From contig OX387193.1 in the NCBI GenBank assembly GCA_947561395.2, positions 35,724,255 to 35,788,254 of the forward strand: a DNA stretch of 64,000 nucleotides, read 5' to 3'. Every line of letters starts with the position of its first letter. Positions within the stretch are counted from its first letter, which is position 1. Positions 10,184 through 21,160 of this stretch are shown in pieces. The translations under genes were made by a program, and so were the position numbers. The notes below the pieces were generated by a model, which did not search any database, was not told where the DNA came from, and saw only the letters and a program-made list of their open reading frames with translations. Origin of the DNA: Buxus sempervirens (Eukaryota; Streptophyta; Magnoliopsida; Buxales; Buxaceae).

Positions 10184-10690
10184 GGGATAGCACAGCTTTC
10201 AAGACGACCACCCTTGGGCTACCCTTCTCATGTTCGGGATAGCACAGCCTCGGCTACCCTTCCCCCACATACGGGATAGCACAGCTTTCAAGAAGGCCAT
10301 ATACGGCATCCACCCTTGGGCTACCCTTCCCACATACGGGATAGCACAGCTTTCAAGAAGGCCATATACGGCATCCACCCTTGGGCTACCCTTCCCACAT
10401 ACGGGATAGCACAGCTTTCAAGAAGGCCATATACGGCATCCACCCTTGGGCTACCCTTCCCACATACGAGATAGCACAGCTTTCAAGATGTTTCTTTTTC
10501 ATATATATAGCCATATACGGCATTCACCCTTGGGCTACCCTTCCCATATACGGGATAGCACAGCTTTCAAGATGTTTCTTTTTCATATATAGCCATATAC
10601 GGCGTCTACCCTTGGGCTACCCTTGCCAATCCTTGGCATAGCACAGCTTTCAAGACGTTTCATTTTCATGCATAGCCACATACGGCGTTT
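10184..10690 (+). repeat. 65-bp tandem repeat in the element 2 leader
   Basis: GGGATAGCACAGC-type starts occur near 10184, 10236, 10273, 10338, 10403, 10468 (GAGATAGC), 10552 and 10634 (GGCATAGC). The steps 10273-10338-10403-10468 are exactly 65 bp. Between units, GCTACCC faces GGGATAGC across an 11-base loop, a 7-bp stem with one bulged A. GCC/GGC around ATATAC forms a small second stem. The ORF at 10381-10641 is a product of the repeat. Confidence 0.88.
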
Positions 10691-10962
10691 GTCACGCACG
10701 GTCGCAGCGTTGTCTGCAATGCAAAGATTCCTTGTCACCACTCACAGCATCAGCACAAAGCAGAGTTTACCTTTTTAAAAGCACCACTTTTCTGCCACAC
10801 ACGGCACTCTAAACCACGGCTGCCCTCACACAGGAGCAGACCATTTTCGGAAGAAACTAACATATTGCTTGTTTGTCCTTCCTTTTATTTTTATTTTTGT
10901 AACCCCCAAGGTTGAAAGCGGTACAACCATTGCCAATCGGAGCCCGTATCTGCTGAGATCCC

Positions 10963-12540
10963 ATGAACCCAGAAGAGCCACCTGTACCTCAGCCACCAGT
11001 ACCACAACCTCCAGCACCGCAACAGCCTCTGCCTCAGCGCCAGATTGAGGATGAGCCTGTGATTATACACTTAACGCAGCAGATGGGGCAAATCACCCAG
11101 CTGCTCCAAAGTTTGGTCAGGCAGATGCCGCAACCAATCATCCCTCAACCTCAAGGAGAACCACAAGCATTGCCGCAGGCACCGCCCGGGCCACCACATA
11201 CCCCGCCGGTACCTGTCCATCCCATGCCTCCGCAGGCTTTTCCTCCACAAGTTCCGCCTCCGGCGGTGCCCCAAGGCCAACAGCTGCATCAGCCACCTCC
11301 GGAAGAAGCATTGCATCTCCCACACATCACGGAGATAAACCAGGAAGAAGAGGAGGAATGGCATAGACAAAGGGTTGAGGTAAGGGGCATCTCGCCTGAA
11401 CTTAGTGCCACGATCAAAGACCTCAGGGCAGAATGGCAAGAGATGAAAAGAGGGGCAGTGCCAAGTAGGATGACAGTTGACAATTTCTGTTTCTTCCCTG
11501 ACATGTGACTCCCGGTGAAGTTTAGGTCTCCTAACTTTGAAAAATTCGACGGGACTGGCTGCCCCACTGCACATCTGAGATCATACTGTGGAGCCATGAT
11601 GGGGTACAACAGGGATGAGCAGTTGATGATACAGCTATTCCAGAGATCCTTGACCGGGCAGGCACATCGTTGGTTTTCCACCCTGAGCCCTACACAGATC
11701 CGGACTTGGTCAGACCTGGCGCACCTCTTCACTGAACAGTTTAGGTTTAACTCTGAGGTTGTACCTACAAGAATGGAACTGATGAGAATGAGCAAGAAAG
11801 CAGGCGAGATAATCCGGGATTATGCTCGAAGATGGCGCGAACATGCAATGATGGTGCGCCCACCACTGACAGAGGAAGAGATGGCCAGCCTGTTCATCTC
11901 AACCCTGGGGCAACCATACTACTCTCACATGATTGGCCAACAGGCAACAAGCTTTAGTGCCTTGGTCCAAATCGCCGACAGGGTCGAGGGTGGCATCAAG
12001 GCAGGATTGATAGAGGCAGGCTCACCTAGGGCAATGACAAGAAGGCCAATGAATGGAGGCAAGAAGCCTGAAGGCTAGAGAGACGTGGCAAGTGTTGACT
12101 CCGCACATGGGCAACAACCACTCCACCTGCAAGGAAGGTCACATCCACATGGCACAGGGCCTACCGGGTCGGCGCCACCTCAGGGTGCACGAAGGGAAGA
12201 TCGGAGACAGAGGGTATTTACACCTCTTCCCTATACGCTAGCAGAGCTCCTTCCTACAATGCTAAAGGGAGGGTATTTGAGGTTGATAACTCCCAACCCA
12301 AATGCAGCCTTAGGAAGGAACTATGACCCCAAGGCAACCTGTGAATATCACATGGGGTCACCGGGGCATGCCACTAATCAGTGTTGGGCCCTCCGGCATG
12401 CAATCCAAGATCTGATTGATGCCAAAAGAATCACAGTGGACCCTCCTGCTCCTGCCAAAACACCACCAGCCGCTGTATATGTGAACCCTCTCCCGGATCA
12501 CAGCAAGAGGGCATCCTCCAGTGGCGCAACTGAGAAGTGA
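10963..12540 (+). pseudogene. gag: Gag of element 2, interrupted by two stops
   Basis: One reading frame of about 525 codons with in-frame stops at 11506-11508 (TGA) and 12076-12078 (TAG). The N-terminus is strongly proline/glutamine-rich (about residues 1-110), followed by an acidic stretch. The Gag core after the first stop matches element 1: FEKFDGTGCP, FQRSLTGQAHRWF and RFNSEVVPTR. A zinc-knuckle variant CEYHMGSPGHATNQC lies near residues 462-476. The first stop falls where element 1 encodes a cysteine (DVCLPAKF). Without these two stops the frame would be open throughout, so the decay is mild. No protease or Pol follows the final stop at 12538. Confidence 0.88.
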
Positions 12541-15193
12541 GTTGCGGGGCGCAACCAACTCCCAAGAATCCAAAATCTGCACCGGACGCGGTCCCACGCC
12601 GAGTCCGCCATTCCCAGGCTAAGTTCGAATTTACTTTTTGCATCAACCGTTCCTGGTGATGGGTCTTTCTGTACATATTTTTACATGCTTTCACTTTCAT
12701 GCAAACTTTTGTAAAAAAGCCTTTTGAAAAAAACAACAAAGAAGAAAATACTTTTTGAAAAAATGGCAAGTGCTTGGGTCGATGATGACATCATTCTGAG
12801 ACCACACCTTTTGGCACGACCATGATCATGGAAAAGTGCTAAGTTGCTCAAAGGAGTCTTCAGCCGGGTGCAACACACTGCTCCTATGAGAACCTTGACT
12901 GAGCCAAAGGCAACCTTTCCTGATCCATGCCTTGATTTTCCTCCCAAACCTATCTTTACACCGGGGTAAAATGATCCTTGAGAGAAAGGGAAGGAAAAAG
13001 AAAGAGAAGTGAAAGTGCTAGAACCAGCTAAGGGCCGAGGCCGGCTTTAACATCATGTCTTTAAGAAAGGATGAGAGGCCATCCTTCATCCTGAATTTTA
13101 AGAATCGCTAGTCAAAACACTTTGGGCTTGATCGTGTTATTCGAATACCCGTGTTGTGTCTAGCCACCCCACACCGGGGCAAAGCTAAGAAAGAAAATAA
13201 AACGGATGAATAGATTCTTGAATAAATTTGCATGAATATTTCAACCAAGTTGTCACAACTTCTGCAAAAGGACGAAAGGCCATCTTTGCTTTATTTTCCC
13301 AGTTTCAAAATCATATCTCTAGTCAAACCATTTGAGCCTAACTTTTCTTTCTTCTACCCCACTGAGTCATGAGCCCTAAATATGGTGCTTGGTAAAGAAG
13401 AAATGAGACATGGATGAGCAAGAACAAAGGAAAAAGAAAAGAAAGCAGAAAATAAACTGGGGCATGCTAGTCAATGTAAAAAGCTAAGATGACCCCAAAA
13501 CAAAGAAAAGGAAAAGCAAAAATGCTAGAGGAAAAGTGAGGGTCACAAAAGGCCTCAAAGAAGAGAAAATGAAAGAAAGTGAACAGGTATTGGCAAAGCC
13601 CAAGCAGTCAAGAAAAGGGTAGGACATGACTCGACCCATTTACAAAAGACTTTGAGCCATATTCCCTTCCTTTCACAAACCAAAAACCTCAGCCTATGTT
13701 TCGTCCCATCAGAAAGTCCTTTCTGATTACAAAGGATGTGACAACTGAATTCATGCAGATCTATAATGAAGGAATCTAAAGAGAAAAATGAGCTTTGGCG
13801 AGACACAAAGTAAAACCTGAAAATGAAAAGAAAAGAATTTGAGCCTTATATCCCTTCATTTCTCAGATTTAAAACCAAGCCTATGTTTCGTCCTAATATG
13901 AAGACCTCTCTGATCTAGGGGACATGATGCACAAAGGTTGGCCAAAGTCCCTAAAGCTGGGGCAAGCACTAACCCAAGGGAAAAGACAAAAGGAAAACCC
14001 TCAATAGCAAAATCCGGAAACCACCATAAACGGTTGGGTCAAGGTGAGAGAAACCAAGACTGGGAAAGGGAGAACACTCCTTGAGACATCCCTCATCTTT
14101 TAAACTTCTGTAAAGCCTCTGATGGCACAAGTCAATAATCTCATGGGAATGCGTGTCGAACACACCGTCCCAGAACACTTCAAGCTAACAAGGCAAATCA
14201 CCATGGTCATTGGTCCTGCCATTCCTTCTGAAGCACTTGCACGAGAATTCTGAAAAAGCTTTTGAAAAAAAAAAAAACATATTTCACTTCAGTCATGTGC
14301 ACTCGCACACACAATAAAACCCAAATAAGCCACAAGTGCTTATAGTGTGAATTTCAGATACCTCACCATGTTGTGAGAATTCTGCAGGCCCATGCGAGGC
14401 AGGAAGAATCAGAGGATATCAGGAAGCATCCTCAAGTTGGAAGAAAAAGAAAGAAAAGAAAGAATGAAAGAGAGGAAAAGAAAAGCAAAGCGGAGGAAAG
14501 CCATGCTGTAATCCAACGCACACCAAGATGGGGTTTGAAGAAAGCTCACCTGTCCCCTGCGGGTTCTTTCCCCAAATAAAGAACCCCCAGATCCCCAGTG
14601 AAGAACCGTCCAAAGGTCAAGCAAGCTTACGATCAAGAAGAGAAGGCGTATTCTGAAGACAAATGGGAAAATTGGCCCCTCATGTAATTTTTGATTTCCC
14701 ACTTTTGTAAGTAGAGTAGGACAGGTGTGTGAGTCCCCTTGAGGCACCGGACAGCGCCAGGAGCACCTCCTCACCAAGAGCACCTCCTCCTTCCTTTCTC
14801 CTTCCGTTCCTTGGCCCACCTCCAACCCCCCAAAGTTTGAAAAAGAAAAAAAAGAAAAAAAGAAAAAATGCTTACATCCTCACTGAAATCTGAAAATTGC
14901 ATCCTCACTGAAATATGAGAAGCTGAATCATCCAGAAAACCCAAAACCGGAAAGGTGCTAATCACCACCTATTCCAAAGAACCCAAACCCGGAAAGGTGC
15001 TAATCACCACCTTTTCCCCAGAACCAGAATCTAGAAGAGGTGCTAATTACCACCTATTTCTAAGAACCAAAACCGGGAAGGGTACCACACGCATGACCAG
15101 CTCGCGTTAATGTGCTCTGTCCCACCAACCAAAAATTAAATCCTAGGCTCTCTCAGAAGGATGTGAGGAATGCAAAATTTGGGTTTCTTTCAA
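12541..15193 (+). other. Non-coding region of element 2 downstream of gag
   Basis: Purine-rich DNA with GAAAAG-type runs and repeated lines such as GAGCC-ATATTCCCTTC and CTATGTTTCGTCC (13650-13720 and again 13840-13900). No Pol domain is seen in any frame. A short duplication, CATCCTCACTGAAAT, lies at about 14876 and 14901. ORFs in this segment have no recognisable motif. Confidence 0.65.
14940..15080 (+). repeat. Short tandem array containing GGTG/CACC stem-loops
   Basis: Three units of about 53 bp, each with ACC(C)GGAA- or TCTAGAA-type start, then AGGTGCTAATCACCACCT (third copy has TTACC), then an A-rich AGAACC end. GGTG and CACC pair across CTAAT. A partial fourth start (ACCGGGAAGGGTACC) ends the array. 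Confidence 0.75.
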
Positions 15194-15239
15194 CCTTTGT
15201 CGTTCGTCAAACAAGTGACTCCGACAAAGGGGGGCAGCT
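15194..15239 (+). promoter_or_regulatory. Polypurine tract of element 2 inside a hairpin
   Basis: CCTTTGTCG (15194-15202) pairs perfectly with CGACAAAGG (15222-15230). The 3' arm runs into AAAGGGGGGCAGC, the polypurine tract that directly precedes the LTR at 15240. The tract ends GGGGGCAGC, as in element 1. Confidence 0.82.
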
Positions 15240-15775
15240 GTAAGCACCCAAATTTTGATCAAACCAAATAAAAGAGAAAAAATGTGATAAAAGACAGCAG
15301 AAAAGTCAAACCCTGAGGGATTAAAAATTGACCTTTTGATCAAGAGAAAATTGGCCACCATGCTTCATCTCAATGGATAGAGAATCTCGACACGGTTCCA
15401 ACGCAACTAAGTTTGTTGGAATCGGAGTCCGGATGAGGGTTCTGCGGGCGGTCAAACTTGAGGATGAGCCGAAAGTTGACTTTTCCTCGTACCCCGTGCC
15501 AAGTGCTTAACCCTATGTCATCGAATAGAGGGCTCCGATACGAGTTCAACGCAATTGAGTTTGCTCAAATCGGAGATCAGATGAAAGAGATATGATCTGT
15601 CGAAGTTTCCGAGCAGCAAAAACCGGAAACTGCACACGTGGCAGCCAACGCAGCAAAATATCTTAGGGACTAAATCTTAAATATAAAAAAGTCGTACGGG
15701 CGATCCGTAGATATCAAAGAAGGTCAAATCGGTCGAATCGGTCAAGTCGAAGGGCAAATCCGTAATTTTTCGATT

Positions 15776-16022
15776 TGTATCCGGTCATGTATACCGGATA
15801 CACAGCCTCTCCTTCATATCCGGACATGAAGACCGGATATATGAAGATATTTCTGCAGGATTCACGCCACTTGACCGACAAGCTCGCAGCGGCATTTAAT
15901 TTTCAAATGATTGTGTTTGTATCCGGACTTGAAGACCGGATACAAAGGAGCCTTAGTGTATCCGGACTTGAAGTCCGGATACAAAGGAGCCTTAGTGTAT
16001 CCGGACTTGAAGTCCGGATACA
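15776..16022 (+). repeat. Five-hairpin array just upstream of the LTR TATA box
   Basis: Stem-loops at 15776-15802 (TGTATCCGG/CCGGATACA), 15816-15840 (ATATCCGG/CCGGATAT), 15916-15946 (TTTGTATCCGG/CCGGATACAAA), 15957-15983 and 15996-16022 (both TGTATCCGGACTT/AAGTCCGGATACA, perfect 13-bp arms). The last ends 11 bp before the TATA box. The first two differ in their outer base pair (T-A versus A-T) in a matched way. Confidence 0.92.
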
Positions 16023-16033
16023 TTAAGTTTGCT

Positions 16034-16040
16034 TATAAAT
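16034..16040 (+). promoter_or_regulatory. TATA box of the element 2 LTR
   Basis: TATAAAT in a GCTTATAAATAGC context, immediately after the hairpin array and about 790 bp from the LTR start. Confidence 0.75.
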
Positions 16041-16869
16041 AGCAAACAGCAGCTCATTTTCGGGGTTGGCTCCATTTTTGCTGGTTTCCCACTCCTTCTC
16101 CCCTTTGTTCATGCTCCGAAAAACCCCCATTTAGCCCCTCCTTGCCTCCCAAGTCCCAAGGAGACCATTTAGAAGCTTGTCTACTCCCCTTGATCCTTCT
16201 TTTTCTCCATTTTCTCACAACCAAGAGGAGGATAGGCTGCTGTTGGTGGCCAAAGGAGGAGCTCCAGCCCGTGCTCTTGCTGCCAAGAGGAGCCTACACC
16301 CCACTCGAAGGTCACGAGACCCCAAGGTGTTGTTCCTTGACATGATTTATTCAACATATATTAAAATGAGCATCTCTTGAGCATGATATAATTTTTGTTG
16401 TCTAAGCATGTCTCACCTGGCTGATCTTGGCTATCTTGTTTGCATGGGGGAGCATGTTCCCCCATTGTGGTCATCCATCTAATGTACCCCCATTTTAATC
16501 CCCCCTCTCACCCTTTCTTTGCTTTTTTTTTTGTGGTTTTGATGGGTATTTAGTACGCATGATATTTTGGTTCATTACCATGAAACATGCATAAATAGTA
16601 TGATAAGTCTTCGCCTGCTGGAAGGGCCATGAGCCCTCCTCCTGTTTTTAGCATTAGTTTGATGACTTGAGGGTTTCAACATGCATGCTCCCCTACCCTA
16701 TGATTCCCTACTGTAAAACCCCCAAAGGAGACCGAGAGATGAGGTGATTCCTCATCTCTCGAACCACTGTGGGCTCACACAGGGGCCCACAAGACCTCCA
16801 AAACCCTCCTGGGAACCCCTGGAGGTCATCCCAACTGCCGAAAACCCAAAAAAGGCCATTCCAGGGTGG

Positions 16870-17113
16870 TCCGGTAACTCAGGCCGGATCACCAGGGGCC
16901 TGTGCGTATCCGGATACTCAGGCCGGATAACCTATGGCCCCTGTGTATCCGGATACTCTGGCCGGATCACCTGCAGATCAAGTGTATCCAGCCTGAGTTG
17001 CCGGATACACACAGAAAGTGTATTTTGTGCATTGTTTGATCCTTGACCGGATTTTTGAGTGAATTAAACCAAAACCATCGAATCAACAGGGTTTCCGGGC
17101 CATCCGGAAACCC
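16870..17113 (+). repeat. Second hairpin group in the element 2 LTR
   Basis: Three units of about 45 bp carry TCCGG...CCGGA stems with loops related to ATACTCAGG (near 16870, 16908 and 16951). Then comes GTGTATCC/GGATACAC (about 16980-17007) and a perfect 10-bp stem GGGTTTCCGG/CCGGAAACCC at 17089-17113 with a 5-base loop. They lie downstream of the TATA box, so they would be transcribed. Confidence 0.82.
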
Positions 17114-19163
17114 AAGATGGGACTTGGACCAACCGGTCCAGCTTGGCACATCAATGGGCCCTCCAACGGGGCCCACCAAGCCCAATAAACACCAAGGCAT
17201 GCTAAGTAAATAACCTAAGCAATAGTGAACCAATTGACTCGGGCGGGCCAAACCCAATACGGCCCACCCGAGCCTTGCCATATGTATTAATGCATAAACT
17301 GCTTGGTTTGGCCGAGACCAAGGGCTAGGGCCTGTCGGGCCCGCCAAAAGCCCGTTAACCGAACCAAGTTAGGGTGCAAGCCCTAACCCCCAAGGAACTG
17401 GGCTTTTAAAGCCCACAGCCCGGATCATGGGCCCCAAGCCCAATGACCAGCCCACTTTGGAAAACTAAAGAAGATAAAAGATGCAAGATCACTTGGCCAC
17501 CACGTGGGCCCACCTAAGGGGCCCACGAATCAATCCGGCCCACCACTTGCATGAAAACCACTTAAGCTTCCAATTTGAACCTTGATAAAACCAACCCGCT
17601 ATCCAAAGCCCACAGGGCCTCCTAGGGTTAGACAGAGGCCCACCAAGGGCACACGGGCCAACTCAAGCCCATCCAGGACACCGGTTGGGCCTTCCAACGG
17701 GGCCCGCCCAATCAGACCCACATCACTTTAAATTAAGAAGATAAAATCAAGTAAAGGGACCCACACCACTCAGATGGTCCCGCCAAAGACCTAACAAAAA
17801 GCATGCTAGATTAGGAATCGGGTGAGTGAGAGACCAGTGTTGACTCAAACCAGGGAAACTTATGGGACCCATCACTTGACGGGGTGGACTGGGGTGTCTA
17901 CGGACTTCCCCAGACCGCAACCGAGCCCCTACTTAGAATCTCAAAAGCCGCAGACCAAAAGCTTTAATAGAAAATCTAGGCACCCAGGTGTCCGCCTGCA
18001 CTCCATCAGGCGGTGGCGACTCCAAATTCCCACTTTTACCCAGTGCGACCCGGAAAGGGGTGCGCACAGGGCTCAAGGAGTGTTTTTCATTATAAAAATG
18101 TGTGGTGTGTGCTTTCTATGCTTAGGAGCTGAAAAACATTTCTACACCTACAAAGATCAGCTCATGAGTTAAACAAAGTGAACCAATCTACACTTCAAAT
18201 TGTCAAGGATATGCACATACACATGAAATATAAGATAAGAAGTGTGGGGCTGACACCTCATGCTAGTCAAATAGCAACCAAACGTGAGCTAGAACCCCCA
18301 ATTAAAGTACATAAAATAGTAAAAAGGAAACATGCTTATCACACTTGCTATTTACTAACACAAAGCTTCGTTCATACGCATGCTTTGAATACCTAACCAT
18401 GAGGGTAAAGTTGCATGCATGCTTAACTATAAACATATACGAATGAGTAAAAAATGCGTGTATCACACATCACTTATATGATAAACCTCATGCATTTGCA
18501 TCACACATCTAGCTAAAAAAGTATCTAAGGAAGGGAATAGGGGGGTTACATTTGGGCTACATGAGAAGAGGCATAAAGGGAACACACTCCCTTGATAAAC
18601 GGAGGAGCAAACAACAACATCATGCCAGTACAACAGTAACCTTATAATGTACTAAAACCAATCCTAAAGAATCCCCTTTCTCCCTTTGATCCACCCGGAA
18701 TATCCATCTTGCCTTAGGAGACCAACACCCTTGTAATGGTGTAAAGCAAATGGCGGAAATAAGGAAAGCAAACATGAATCTAGTGCTAACAGCAAGTATA
18801 CAACATACATAAAATAGGATGCACTTCAAATCATGCTATATTCATATATGTGAATCACAAAGGTACAAGGAAGCTCACCTTGGGTTTAAAACCCTGGAAT
18901 GAAATGTGTGGAGCCTCCTTAAAGTGAAGGAAGCAGCTGGAGCAGCACCTCCTCCCACCAACAGTAGCCTCTTCTCCTTCTTCAAGTTCTTGAGTGAGGG
19001 AGAGAAGGGAATAGGGAGGGGTAAGATGGTCAAGCAAGGAGGTTGTTGGGTTTGGGAAGCAAGGAGGTGTTAAAGTGGGAGGTTTCGGACCAGGTATAGT
19101 GGGGGAGAAGGGGTGGAAACAGCCTAAGAGAAGCCAACCCCCGAAATGGGGCTGCTATTGCCT

Positions 19164-19170
19164 TTTTATA
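19164..19170 (-). promoter_or_regulatory. TATA box of the reverse LTR
   Basis: Minus strand reads TTTCTATAAAAAGGC. The nearest hairpin starts 10 bp upstream of it (19181 on the plus strand). Confidence 0.7.
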
Positions 19171-19180
19171 GAAACATTTT

Positions 19181-19428
19181 TGTATCCGGCATTTAATGTC
19201 GGATACACTACACTTTCTTTGTATCCGGCATATTATGTCGGATACACTACACTTCCTTTGTATCCGGCATATTATGTCGGATACAAACACAATTATTTCC
19301 AAAATTTAATTTTCTGCACGTATCTGTCAGCGAATCCGCGTGAATCTCACGGGCAAATCTCTTGTATCCCGCAATATATGTCGGATATGAAGAAAAGCAT
19401 GTGTATCCGACATATATGGTCGGGTACA
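19181..19428 (-). repeat. TATA-proximal hairpin array of the reverse LTR
   Basis: Stem-loops at 19181-19208, 19220-19246 and 19257-19287 have TGTATCCG/CGGATACA arms (the third extends to TTTGTATCCG/CGGATACAAA) around GCATATTATGT-like loops. Two weaker ones lie at about 19363-19389 and 19402-19428 (TGTATCCGAC/GTCGGGTACA, one mismatch). The arms match those of the element 2 LTR and the loops differ. Confidence 0.9.
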
Positions 19429-20002
19429 AGCATGATATTTACAGATTTGCCTCTCGACTTGACTGATTCAACCGATTTGACCGATTTGACACTTTTGGAT
19501 ATCTGTGGATTGTCCCCTGTGAATTTTGGTTTAGTCCCTGAGATATTTGGCAAGTTTTGGATATTTAAAGATTACCCCCTGAGATATTTTGCTGTGTTTG
19601 TTGCCACGTGTGAAGTTTCCAGTTTTGCTGTTGGGAACTTCGACAAGTCATATCTTCTGCACCCGGACTCCGATTTGGGCAAACTCAATTGCATTAGAAC
19701 CGTATCGGAGCCCTCTATTCACTGGGATAGGATTAAGCAGTTGATTTAGGGTTCGGCAAAAAGTCAACTTTTGGCTCCCCCTTAAGTTTGACCGGCCTAC
19801 AGATCCTTCATCCGAACTCCGATTCCAGCAAACTCAATTGCGTTGGAACCGTGTCGGGATTCTCTATCCCTTGAGATAAAGCAAGGTGGCCAATTATCAC
19901 TTGATAAAATAGTCAATTTTCGCCCCCTTAGGGTTTGACTTTTCAGCTAGGGTTTTTATTTTCAGCACTTCCAGGGGTGCAAAAATAAGGTGCTTACACA
20001 CA

Positions 20003-20440
20003 TGTACATATGTGTACACATGTGTGTATGTACACATGTACCCATGTGTGTACATGTGTACACATGTACATGTGTATACACATGTACATGTATATATGTG
20101 TACACAAGTACACATGTGGATATGTGAACACATGTACATGTGTGTAAACATGTGCACATGTGTGTACATTTGTACACACACATGTACGTGTACATCTGTG
20201 TACATTTGTACACACAAATGTACATGTACATCTGTGTACATATGTACACATGTGTGTACATGTGTACACATGTATGTACATGTACACGTACAACAACATA
20301 TACTTGTGTACATGTACACACGCACACACATGTATACCTGCGTATGCATGTGTGTACTTGTGTACACATGTAAGTACATTTGTTGATGTGTACCGGCTTA
20401 CTTGCATATATGTGTACACATGTATGTTCATGTACACACG
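20003..20440. repeat. Alternating purine-pyrimidine TGTACA-rich spacer
   Basis: Long runs strictly alternate purine and pyrimidine (ACATGTGTACAC-like) and are full of 6-10 bp palindromes. Similar spacers lie at about 21475-22165, 22735-23035, 23575-23785 and 24600-24885. Confidence 0.9.
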
Positions 20441-20789
20441 CATATATTAAGGTAGGCAACAAGTACCCGCAAATAAAACTAAGGTACCCAGAAAATAATA
20501 CAAAGGTACCCCGCAGTTAAGGCGAAGGTACCCCAAAGAAAGAAACACGAACAAACGTCAACGCGCTGATGTTGATCTCCAACACGCGAATGTTTCAGCT
20601 AAAGAAGACAACTGACGCGCGCGCTTTTAAAAGGACCGTTCGCACGTTGAAGTATGTTAATAATTTTTTCCTGGGGTACCTTCGGTATAAGGGGGTGTAC
20701 CTTCATCTTCCACTGTGGGGTACCTCCGTTTTAAATAGGGTACCTTTACCATATTTTTGGGCATTTTTTTTGGGTGTACCTTAATCTTC

Positions 20790-20802
20790 AATGTGTGTGT
20801 GT

Positions 20803-20834
<32 letters not shown>

Positions 20835-21160
20835 ATACATGCAAACATATATGAATATACACACACACACATATATGTCTATATACACACACATATATGT
20901 ATATCACACACACATATATGTCTATGTACCCACACACACATATACGTATATATACACACACACATATATGCATATCACACACACATATATGTCTATATAC
21001 CCACACACACATATACGTATATACACACACACACATATATGTATATATACGCAAACACATATATACACACACATATATATGTACTTGTACACACCCACAT
21101 ATATATACACACATACATAGTGTGTGTATGTACACACACACATAGAATATTAAGGAACTC
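20790..21160. repeat. (TG)n and ACACATATATGT microsatellite between M1 and M2
   Basis: Starts with an almost pure (TG)n run (20792-20835), then about 300 bp of ACACACATATATG repeats with period near 30 bp. It forms the loop region between the two inverted arms. Confidence 0.9.

Larger units (their letters stand above)
10181..18068 (+). mobile_element. Gag-only LTR retrotransposon (element 2), 5' part missing
   Basis: The order is tandem-repeat leader, gag, long non-coding segment, PPT and 3' LTR, the same as element 1, and the Gag proteins are clearly related. No pol is present. No PBS or 5' LTR is seen; the element 1 LTR abuts its leader at 10180/10181. The simplest reading is that element 1 inserted into element 2 and the missing part lies left of the window. 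Two stops in gag mark it as older than element 1. Confidence 0.75.
15240..18068 (+). repeat. 3' LTR of element 2 (about 2.83 kb)
   Basis: Begins TGTAAGCACCC after the polypurine tract and ends GGTGCGCACA at 18068. The end was set by its match to the end of the solo LTR at 26771 (GGTGCGCACA on the minus strand) and a shared GTGGCGACTC line about 60-70 bp earlier. Inside are two copies of a U3 module (15391-15435 and 15540-15590), a TATA-proximal hairpin array, and a GC-rich second half. Confidence 0.85.
18069..19997 (-). repeat. Partial LTR in reverse orientation
   Basis: Read on the minus strand it begins TGTAAGCACC at 19997, followed by TTTTGCACCCC-type sequence shared with the solo LTR at 29463. 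It has U3 modules (19815-19868 and 19660-19720), a hairpin array, a TATA box and a transcribed segment. Its 3' end is missing: at 18068 it meets the element 2 LTR, so element 2 probably inserted into it. The 5' side (19998 onward) is the TGTACA-rich region. Confidence 0.75.

Noticed and set aside
19075-19749. 224-codon plus-strand ORF
   Set aside because: It runs antisense through an LTR promoter and its hairpin array; no protein family is recognisable.
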